Positions 1-10,900 of a stretch of 64,000 nucleotides of DNA are shown here, piece by piece (position 1 is the first letter of the stretch; each line of letters opens with the position of its first letter). Source of the stretch: Neoarius graeffei (Eukaryota > Chordata > Actinopteri > Siluriformes > Ariidae); contig NC_083587.1 of the NCBI RefSeq assembly GCF_027579695.1, positions 59,569,238 to 59,633,237 on the forward strand. The letters run 5' to 3'. The translations under genes were made by a program, and so were the position numbers. The notes beneath the pieces are model-generated. The model saw only the letters and a program-made list of their open reading frames with translations. It made no database searches and had not been told where the DNA came from.

Positions 1-17
1 CAAAACACCATCTATTG

Positions 18-846
18 GTTAAAGGTTGACTGCCGTTCAGATTTTTCAAGTTTAGGCCATAAAAAGAATTTTCCCGACACCCAATTATTTTTGTTTAGTG
101 GACCAAAAGCTGCTGAATTCGAATCACAGACTTCCAATTTTATCAGGTTTTTTTTTTTTTTTAATAGAACAATTAATGAATTTCAGGCCATGTGGCCCGG
201 AATTCTCTGCTATTTTTTCCTGCTTCACCATGACCCAATTCAAGATACTACATCATGTATATCACGTGGTGGGCTTTCCCCGTTCACGCGAGGCATTGTG
301 GGATACAAATTTGAAACAGGAAAGGAAAATGGAAGATGCGAGTGATATGTGAAAGACTGACGACAGTAACGGAAAGCGAGAAGAAAAGACGTTATGTTAT
401 ATATGAAGGGAAGGAAACGCAGAACCAAACTAATAAATATCGGCGCTCAGCGAGCACCTCGGTGTGATCAGCTGTTCGTTTAGCGACAGAATGATGGAAC
501 TGTCAGTGCACGCTCAAAGGTAAACCTGTCGATGGCAGTAATGTAGCACTGGATGCCAGCTGCTGTAAAACCCAAAAGAAGAAGAAGAAGAAGCGGAAGA
601 AATAGAAGAAGAAGGTAAACCTGCGCATGCGCACACGGACTTCCTCTGTCTGCTTGACTGCACGAAGCGAGCGATTTCATGCACATTATTTGCTTTAATA
701 CCCTCAAATTAAATAACTTCCCAGCCACAGAATGGCCTGATATTTTGCGAGATGTTACAGAAATAAACATATATCACAATGACCACATTTCAGACGGAAC
801 TAAATTTCACCGATTTTATGAAATTGAAAGGTTGTCTAGATTTAAA
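18..846 (+). mobile_element. MITE-like DNA element, family A, copy 1
   Basis: This block recurs in inverted orientation at 33267-34015. The ends are short terminal inverted repeats: TTAAAGGTTGAC near base 19 and GTCTAGATTTAAA at 834-846. The better-preserved second copy has perfect 13-bp ends. No transposase is visible, so it is non-autonomous. This copy contains an extra GAA-rich stretch near 575-615. The superfamily is not assigned. Confidence 0.6.
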
Positions 847-1897
847 ATCGTCCTGAAACTTGCAAGGCCGATGCTGATGTAGAGTCGACCATTTGGTACT
901 GCCCTCCATGATGAAGTTTATTATTAAAAAAGGAACGTGTACGCCTTCGAATCAAAGGTGGGAGGAGCACCTCGCCCAGCCCCCGCCCTCGAGTGGTAGC
1001 CTGCGAAACCACGCTCATTTCCAAATATACTCTGTACTGATCAAGGCTCACTGAGCAACTCCTGCCTCACATATCCATATTCATGGAATGTACTGTAAAA
1101 GTCTTCACTTCTCCGCGATTTATATAATGTTGATAAAAATCCAAACTAATTTATTTATCACTAACCTTAGCTAAATAAGCTAGCTAGCATAGAACATTGG
1201 ATCTGTGGCTAAATGTTTATACATACTTCTAATATAATCTGTGCAAAAGGATTTAGCCTTTTATATCGCACTTGTTTATTTTATGGGTACTTATATAGTG
1301 AGGAAAAAGATTTATTGAAGCTAAACAAAACAAAACTGTGGAACTGTAATACTACTCCGCCCCTTACCCCACCCTATTTTGTGTTCTGCAGTCTTTTTTC
1401 TTTTTAAGGCTGAGAAATGTTGGCCGATTTGACCTTTTTTTGTAGTTTATTCAACTGATATGCATTTACTCAACAATACTTCATGTATAGATGTGTGGAT
1501 AACGGACTATTTCTGACTTCCTGAAATAAAACTCTTTTATACAAAGTCAGATCGCAGCAATATATATTCTGCAACCTCGCCACAATACACACACATACAC
1601 ACTCGCACTCCTATTCTTTCCCACACAGTGGCAGGAAATAGTCCAGATATCCGCAGAAAAAGAATGAGGGAGAAAATCAAAGAGGCGTGGACATAACCGT
1701 TCGCACGGCTTGGGGTATTTTTGCATTGGGTCTGAGAGGGGAGAACTAAGAATTTAAAAAAGATACACATTGACTTGTTACTAGAGCAAAAGTTGTGCAT
1801 AGTGAAAGGGACTGCATGTGACTGGCACTTCATAGAACCTGTGTGTGTAAAATTGTCAGAAAGAAAGAGAAGAACCATTCAGGACCGAACATTTACT
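847..1897. other. upstream flank of the Notch-like gene, no feature recognised
   Basis: About 1 kb lies between a MITE and the proposed first coding exon. It must contain the promoter and 5' UTR if the exon 1 call is right. I see no convincing TATA box, no CpG island and no EGF-type coding exon in it. Confidence 0.4.
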
Positions 1898-1955
1898 ATG
1901 GTCCTGGTGGAAGGTCTGATCTTCATGTTATGGCCTCTCAGCAGTTTATGTCATG
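1898..1955 (+). CDS. Notch-like exon 1: signal peptide
   Basis: ATG at 1898 opens a 19-residue hydrophobic leader ([14 protein letters not shown]...CHG) followed at 1956 by the donor GTGAGT. The exon ends in phase 1 (CAT G), exactly what exon 2 requires, and the split codon becomes Gly, giving ...CHG/DPW. It is the least certain exon because it rests on composition, donor and phase and has no homology of its own. Confidence 0.62.
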
Positions 1956-4900
1956 GTGAGTCCAGATCAATTTGATGGACAGATGGATGGATGGATGGAC
2001 GGATGGATAGACAAATTGTTGGATGGATGGACGTACGGACAGATTGTTGGATGGATGAACAGACGAATGGATGGATGGACAGACAGACAGATTGTAGGAT
2101 GGATGGACGGATGCACAGACAGATTGTTGGATGGATGGATGTACAGACAGATTGTTGGATGGAAGGATAGATGGATGGATGGACAGATGAATAGAAAAAG
2201 TGATACAGATAGATGGATCAATAGACAAATGAATAAGATGGATGAATGGATGAATGAACAAGCATATGTAAGTATATATGGATGGATGGATGGATGGATG
2301 GATGGATGGATGGATGGATGGATGGATGGATGGACAATTGGGAGATCAAAATAGAGAGCTGAAAAAACAGGTGGATAGATGAATGAATGAATAAGACAGA
2401 TGGATAGATGCTTGGATGAATGGATAAAAGAACAGATGTGTGGATGAATGTATAGTATATATGGTAACAGTTAAATGGACAGATGTAGAGAAAAACTGTT
2501 GCATAAATAGGTAGATTGAGGAGCATATAGAGCCTTCGATGGATGGATGTGTGATAAATGTACAAGAGAATAGGATGGATGAATGACAAGATGGATGATA
2601 GATGGACAAATGAATAGAAAGAAGGATTCATCAACAGATACAAAATTGGATGGACAGATATAATGGGTGGATGGATAGAGTAATCAATAGATAGTTGGAT
2701 GATTGAATGGAATGAACAATGGATGGACAGTTGAAATGATGGATGGATGGATGGATGGATGGATGGATGGATGGATGGATGGATGGATGGACGCTTGTTG
2801 TGGCCTCCTTCTTTATGAGCTCCTGATTCCTCTCTGTAATACTCTTTAATTATTAACAACAAAGCTAAGGTTTGTACAAGGTGCTTACATTTTGACTTTG
2901 GGAAAAAAAAAATTAAAAGCACTTTATAACCAGACAAATACTCTGTACAAGGATTCCACAGCAGCCCTTCCACTGATCAATATTTGTACCAAAAACAGTG
3001 TCTGTACGAACCCAAACAACTTAATTACTAACTCACAGGATACAAATTGCACATAACAACGGATTTAATTGACCGCCTTTGTAATTTTACTTTGGAAAAT
3101 GACATTACCTTGGCATTGGCATTTTATTAGACCTGCGCAACCATTACAGCCTGGTTTTTCATTTGTTGTGGTTCGTAAAGACTTGTGCCTTCATTGTCCT
3201 TCACACCTGTTAGCTTATTGTTTCTCTCCATTACATTCATCATCACCATGGTGTTGCCCTTCAACCGTGACCCACTCCCACACCATTCCATTTCCTGTTG
3301 CTGTACACCTCTTCTGGTTCACTTTTCCTGTTTGTGTCAGAGTCCGGGTTTCCTGTTTCCCCTCCGTCTCAGGCCAAAGACAAGCCTTCTTTCAGGCCTT
3401 TGTGGTGTTTGACCTTTTTATTTTTTTGAGCTACAGATATTTTTTTGCTTAGGTTCTTCACTTCTGATTTTATTGTTCAATAGAGCAGAAAATTCAGTTA
3501 TTAATATACATATACACAATACTCAGCACTGAGTGCACCACACTTTTCATCATTAACTTTGGCATTTAATCAATAAATGTTATTTAATTTATTATATTAC
3601 AGTATTATGATAAACGGGCGGCACAGTGGTGTAGTGGTTAGCGCTGTCGCCTCACAGCAAGAAGGTCCGGGTTCGAGCCCCGTGGCCGGCGAGGGCCTTT
3701 CTGTGTGGAGTTTGCATGTTCTCCCCGTGTCCGCGTGGGTTTCCTCCGGGTGCTCCGGTTTCCCCCACAGTCCAAAGACATGCAGGTTAGGTTAACTGGT
3801 GACTCTAAATTGACCGTAGGTGTGAATGTGAGTGTGAATGGTTGTCTGTGTCTATGTGTCGGCCCTGTGATGACCTGGCGACTTGTCCAGGGTGTACCCC
3901 GCCTTTCGCCCGTAGTCAGCTGGGATAGGCTCCAGCTTGCCTGCGACCCTGTAGAACAGGATAAAGTGGCTAGAGATAATGAGATGAGATGAGATTATGA
4001 TAAACTGAACATAGAACACAAAAGTCCTTCACCAGATGTGTAAGCAGATTACTTCTGATAAATAACCCTAGCATAGAACTGTAGTAGGGTTAGTAATTCT
4101 AGTAAACAATACTGTTTCTAGGAAGTATTATTCTATCCACATTCACTGGATATGAGCAATCATGCACTCTGATTGGCTACTCTACTACTAGGATATCAGC
4201 TCATATACCATGAGTAGAGAAAAACAAAATGGTGGAGCGTTTTGCTGAACCAACCGAGGACGAAATAAAAACTCTGCTCGAAAACTAAACCCCAAAAAAT
4301 ACACACAAAAAAGCAAGAAAATATGGAGTAAAAGTATTTGAAGGTAAGAATGTATCTTTTTTTTATATTTTTCAAGAATTATTATTATCGCATTTTTCAC
4401 AAATTGCTCCTGTCATTTCGCCGGTTTGTTTACATTCTAAGCAGAAATGATTTTGTCGGAAGTTTTGTATAAAGTCTTTATTGATCGAATTTGCAAAAAA
4501 TAAAAATGATCTGTTTCTCAAGATCCACTGAATGTGGATAGAATAAAACAGTTATTCCATTCAATCTCGTCGTACATGGCTTATAGCCGACTTGGTGCTA
4601 CATGCCTCGTTGGCTATCGGCTCATGTACGACTCGATTTCGTGGAATAACTGTAAAGTAGTCATAGTAGCATGACTGGTAGTAGCAGTTATATTAATATT
4701 AGCTATAGGTGTAGCAGGCATAGTAGTTAGTAGTATTAGTTGTAGTAGTGTCCTGATGTATTCACTGTTCGCATAGCAGTATTAATAGAACTATTAAGCA
4801 CAATAGCAGTGGCATTAACAGTAGTAGTAGTAGTATTGTTAGCTTTGGTAATATCAGGAGTCATAGTTAAAGTAATATGAGTTGTAATAGTATCAGGAAT

Positions 4901-7900
4901 AGCAGGGACAGTGATTAGTAGTAGTAGTAGTAGTAGTAGTAGTAGATGTAGTCATAGCAGATATAGCTAGAAGTAAAATAGTAGTATTAGCAAAGTGGTA
5001 CTATTAACAATACTAATAACAACAGTAGCAGTAGTAGGAGTACGAGCAATAGTTGCAATAGCAGGATTAGCGATATAGCAATAACGATATAGCAATAGCA
5101 GGAGTAGAACTTATAGTAATATTCGCAATAGTAGTAGTTAGCTGTACCAGTATTAGCAATAGCAGGATTAGCGATTATAGTAATATTACCTATAACCCTA
5201 CTCATAGTAGTAGAAGTAGTAGTTATGGTAATGTTAACTGTAGTAGAAGTGGAAGTAGAAGTTTGAGTAATTTGAGCTGCAGGAGTAGCAGGAGTCTCAT
5301 CTCATCTCATCTCATCTCATTATCTCTAGCCGCTTTATCCTGTTCTACAGGGTCGCAGGCAAGCTGGAGCCTATCCCAGCTGACTACGGGCAAAAGGCGG
5401 GGTACACCCTGGACAAGTCGCCAGGACATCACAGGGCTGACACATAGACACAAACAACCATTCACACTCACATCTACGGTCAATTTAGAGTCACCAGTTA
5501 ACCTAACCTGCATGTCTTTGGATTGTGGGGGAAACTGGAGCACCCGGAGGAAACCCACGCGGACACGGGGAGAACATGCAAACTCCGCACAGAAAGGCCC
5601 TCGCCGGCCACGGGGCTCGAACCCGGATCTTCTTGCTGTGAGGCGACAGCGCTAACCACTACACCACCGTGCAGCCCCGAGTAGCAGGAGTAATTGTAAT
5701 AATAATATTAGCTGTAGTAGTAGGTGTAGTAATTAGGAGTTTTCATTGGTAAAGTAAGCTATATTTTGATTGTTTGATTTCCCTTGGGTTTGTTCTCTTG
5801 AAAGCATCACCAGGTGATCCGTGGAGCAGCTGTCCAGCAGATAAAAAGTGCAAAGTCAAGTTTGCGAATGGCGCATGTGATACCGAATGTTCTGGTTCCC
5901 AGTGCCTGAAAGATGGCTTCGACTGCCTTAAGCCCAAAGAATCCTGCAAGTAATAATCAGATTGTGTCTGTACATCAAAAATATTCTTATCCGTTTGCTT
6001 GTAGATCCAAAAGTCTGGATCCAAGACCAAGAACTATTATTTTATCTGTTAAGCAATACAAAAGTTTGGCCGAAGGACAAAGAAGTCCAGACTGACCTTC
6101 CACCAGGAGAAGAAGTGTAAAGATAATAAATGAATAAAAGAACAAATTGGTTAAGAAAAAGAAATTAGGTTGAATAAAATGGTCTTGGAAGTGAACTTTT
6201 GAACTCAAATACACACATACAAAGGATTATTGAAACTACAATTTGTGATGTATCTTTTCTTATAGTTCCGGACACATTCGGTACTGCCGTGACCACTTCG
6301 ACGACACGCACTGCGATAAGGGCTGCAACACTGCCCCCTGTGGGTGGGATGGTTCAGACTGTATAAAAAACTATAAAAACCAACATCCCAACTGGGCCAA
6401 AGGAACACTGATTCTGCATACAGCTATTCCCTTCCAGAAAGCACCACTGCAGAACAGTTCATTCCTCTGGGCTCTCAGCATCCTGCTCCAGACCAGCGTC
6501 AAACTGAGAGGGGTGGTGCCACTTCAGCCCAGTGCTGATTTCTTAAGTATGGATGCACAGAAACTGATAGATCTGCACCAGCAAGCACCTAACTACAAGA
6601 GCAACAGGTAATAGCATTATTTTCTTGCATCTCAGGTTATGTGTAGATCTAAAGGTAGACAGGAGTAGCTCTGTAATTAAGATATGATGATCGTGTTTGT
6701 TCAAATCCCTCAACTGTCAGACTGTCACTTTTAGGTTCTTGGGGCCCCAACTATTCTAGGGCCTTGACCTCTCACCCTTGCAAGATATAGTAGATAAGCG
6801 AAGAGAGCAAAATTTGGTGTTGACAATTCAATGTTATAAATTAACAAGTGAATGAAAAAGTCATTCAGTCAACTGGTAACTTCAATTTATTTTTCCATTC
6901 TGCTTTACTACAGGTCTTTATTGTTCCTCCAAGTGGATAACAGGCCATGCTCCCAGGTACCATTCTCTTGTTTTCCCTATGCATCAGAGGCAGCAGATTT
7001 CTTGAACGCCATGCTGGACCATGCCCCAGCCCACATCAAGCCTGAGATCCAGGCACTCATCAACATCCGGGGCATCAATAAGGAGATCACAGTGACAGAA
7101 TCTTCCGTCAAGGACCATGATGGTATGTTCGACCAAACAATATAACTACTGTTCTCACTTTCCATTTTTCATTTTCCAGTATTGCTTCAATTTTCAAAAA
7201 TATATTAGAACACAGCCGCACAAGAATGTTATAATACAGTGAAGCAAACGGTGTGACTACCTCAGGGTTATCATAGTCATTCCTTCTCTCTTTATGTCTC
7301 TTCCATGCATAATAATACAGGTTCTCCTGCATGGCTGTGGCCTGTAGTTGGCATTGCAGTGGGCATTGGGGCAGCACTGGCTGTAGTGGCACTGGCAGTG
7401 CTGGTATGGCTATGGAGAAGATGGCAGAGAAGAGAACAAAGAGACAGAGTGCATCACAGATCTACTGTAACTGATATCAATGGTGAGAGTAAAAACTGGA
7501 CACAGCGATCCTCTGAGCAGAACAAAAGGAATGGAAGGATAGCAAGAGAGAAGGACAGAAATGGCATGAAGAAGAAGAAAAAAGGGAAAGACCTGGGAAA
7601 GAAGCGCAGGGAACCACTTGGAGAGGATGCCATTCGGATGAGGTGAGGATACGTTTTACCTTTATCAGTATCTTTGACTGGTACGGTAAGCAAACTTCTT
7701 TCTTGGGCCCTGATGTACAAACAAATATTTTGAAAATGCAGTGTAGCGCTTGTGCTAAAGGTCATGAGAACATCTCCTTGTGTACCGAAGACAAAAATAG
7801 CCTTTCCAACATCCTTCCTGATTCCATTCTTACACACTGTTATTCACACTGGTTATCTGTAACTATAATATATTTAGCCAGCAAAACACTTCTGATCTAT

Positions 7901-10900
7901 CAGTCAAGCAGTGAGGAAACTGTGCATCTAATGTCTTCCGGATGCATTACGACTGCAGGCCTCTTAAGAAGACCATGGACATTGGCAGTGACACAGATGT
8001 GACCCAGAGTTCAATGGAGGACATCAGCAGGACTATCTGTGACCACAGATCTCCAGATCAGAAACATTTCAACATCAATCACCAGCAAGTGCCCATAAGT
8101 AAGATAGATACCTTGGGTTTATGATCATTTCTCATGTAGGCACAAGTTTCCTTGTGATAACATTCTCCTTTTGATCATTTGGTATAATTATCAGGTCCAC
8201 CAAGAAGGTGGGAAAGGAACGCCATTCCTACACATCCGAGGAATCCAAGCAATGTGAGTGTTCATCATAATGATCAAAAGTGATTGGAAAGGTCAAAGCT
8301 TATTGAAAAATAGATGGGTTGAAACGGGCAAGGGGCGGCACAGTGGTGTAGTAGTTAGCACTGTTGCCTCACAGCAAGAAGGTTCTGGGTTCGAGCCCAG
8401 TGGCCGACAGGGGCCTTTCTGTGTGGAGTTTGCATATTCTCCCAGTGTCTACGTGATGTCCTTTGTCCATAAGCACACCACACCTAACCGAGCATCAAAG
8501 ATGTGGAATAGTTGGCAGGGTGAAATGCTCCAGGCATTCCGGTTTTTGATAAACTGATGAGGCTTTGCGAGAATAGATTTTTTTGCCAATGTTTTTTTTT
8601 TTGGTACCTTCACATAATTGTAAAGGACCCTCATTAATACACTAATGCCGCTTTCCACTACAAACGCGGCTGAGCCGTGCCGTGCCGAGTCGAGCTGAGT
8701 CGGGCTGAGCGGGGCTGTTGGAGTTGCATTTCGACTACAACCGCGCTGAACCGTGCTGGCTGGAAGTGGGTGGACACATTGGGTGGAGTTAGCGAAAGTG
8801 GGTGGACGTCACGTGATGTCGTTAAGCAGCGCAAACAGTGACATCAGTGACAGTGGCGGAACAAGTCAGAGCCGGGCCGGGGGCGGGGCAAATGACCGGG
8901 CCCTTTATTAAAGCTTATCATAACATCATTTTAGGCTACAAAATGTCCGCAACTGCGGTGTTTACCAATTTCAACACTACCGGGTGCAACTATGTTATTT
9001 AGTACATCAAGTCCTTCAAACGAACATGTAACTCAGAAACAAAAAACATTAGGATACTGTACATGGCTCATAATAAAACATCAATAGCCTATACTGCGCA
9101 CATTATTTGAAGGGCATACGAATGAGCGCTCAGAGGTTGCAACGGTGACAGGAAGAGTCAGAAATAAAAGGAGGGCGGTGCAAACCTCACTGAATGCACT
9201 GTGTTTACCAATTTCAACACTACGGGGTGCAACTATGTTATTTTGTACATTAAGTCCTTCAAACGAACATGTAACTCAGAAACAAAAAAACATTAGGCGA
9301 CATACTGTACATGGCTCATAATAAAACATCAATAGCCTACTGCGCGCATTATTTGAAGGGCATACGACGAGCCTTGCGCTCCGCGAACTCGTGCACGATG
9401 CTCTGTATGTCACTGATTCAGTGATCTTTTAAGCGGTAGTCTCACGACCCGGAGAGTAAACAATAAACATGGAGGACATGGAGTCGTTAGTGTTGCTGGT
9501 CTTGGTGCTGTGGCTTGTAGTCACCGACAACGCCAACAGATACTGGCAAGAGCGTATAGATGAGGCGAGGCGCATAAGGCTTCAGAAATTCTCGTAATTC
9601 GTAATTATTATTCTTCCGGGTTTACGGTGTTTACAGATCCCAGCGCGCTCGCGGGGCGTGTGTGGGCATGTGAGGACACTCCTCCTCACCAATCAGTGCA
9701 CAGGGGAGTGTCTGCTCACGCCCCCAGCCTCACTCGGCACGGTTTGGCTCGCTTCAGCCCCACTCCAAAACGGTGCGAGTTTTAGGGGCTAAGCAGGGCT
9801 GAAACGAGCTGAGTCGTGCTGGTTTTTGGTAGTCGAAACGCGAGCCGTGTCGGGCTGAAGTGAGCTGAAGCGAGCTGAAGTGAGCTGAAAAAGGGTAGTG
9901 GAAAAGGGCCAAAAAAGTCAAAGTCCCTCTCGTCCCAATACTAACCAGGCCCTTAAGACGCATTGGGCGGCACCAACCTCCGTTTCTATAGCCCTCGGCC
10001 TCTCGCCTATACAGCTAGGGATACAGTGGGGGCTAGTCCTCTGGTAACCGTGAGAGTTTGACTTCCCACTTGCATCTGTATTGCAGCGTGCCTTGCCAAA
10101 TGGCAGTAGGTACCATTTTTATGATGGTCTTTGGTATGACCCGACCGCGAGTAGAATTCGCAATCGACAAGTGGACACGCTAACCACTAGGCCAGTTCAT
10201 GGTCATTCATACACAACTGGACCTTAAAGGCAACTGATTTGTAGGTACCTTGTGGGTATTTACATTGTTTCTTGTACTCTGTAAAATACATGATTTCTGA
10301 CAGGGTATCCCAGCCAAAGGGTGAACCAAGCTACTAAAAAAACGTGTGCTAATGATTTACATGTCACATACTGATCAGAATATTTACAAGAACTTGTTAA
10401 ATTCTCCCATTTCATTCATAATGCATAATTGATTTTGGAGATATAACCTCAGCAGGAACTAATCATTACCCCACAACTGGTCTTGTCATTTTGGTGTTTT
10501 TCACCACAGTCAGCCCCAGTCCAGTGGTGTGGACCTGATGGTTCCGTGGTTCTGATCCGAGCTGTGAGGAGTGGTCTCGATCGGGTGGTGCTGGAGCTAC
10601 TCAGAGCTGGGGTGCCTGTCAACAACACCGACCACACCGGTAATCACCACTCTCATTCTTAACTCAGGTTCTGTCAAGTGGAGGTAACAAGAGGATCATT
10701 TGTGGCCTTCAAGGACATATCAAGTTCTGTTCTGTATCTATCTAGCTCTTTATGCCAACCTCAGTGGCATTATATTTTGTTTTATTCCTTATATGCTGTT
10801 TGGTCAAATGTATGTGGACACCTGACCATCGCAACCAGTGCATGTTGAACATTCTTTGCCAAAACCATTGGCATTAATATGGAGCTGGTCCCTGCTTTGC

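Noticed and set aside
2218-2973. 251-residue Ser-Ile-His-Pro frame
   Set aside because: Translation of the GGAT tetranucleotide array.
3069-3452. Cysteine-containing frame in intron 1 as a possible EGF exon
   Set aside because: Cysteine spacing does not fit EGF modules and no splice-flanked, phase-compatible exon can be drawn.
3632-3685. tRNA gene-like segment with A and B boxes
   Set aside because: It is the head of a dispersed SINE; no complete cloverleaf with intact acceptor stem, and many identical copies.
3705-3992. Recurrent 80-147-residue frames ([14 protein letters not shown]..., [18 protein letters not shown]...)
   Set aside because: They recur wherever the SINE occurs and are read-throughs of the SINE body, not genes.
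10514-10639. Alternative acceptor four bases downstream for Notch-like exon 8
   Set aside because: Would change the phase so that exon 7 (phase 0) no longer reads into the GPDG frame; the AG at 10508-10509 keeps frame.
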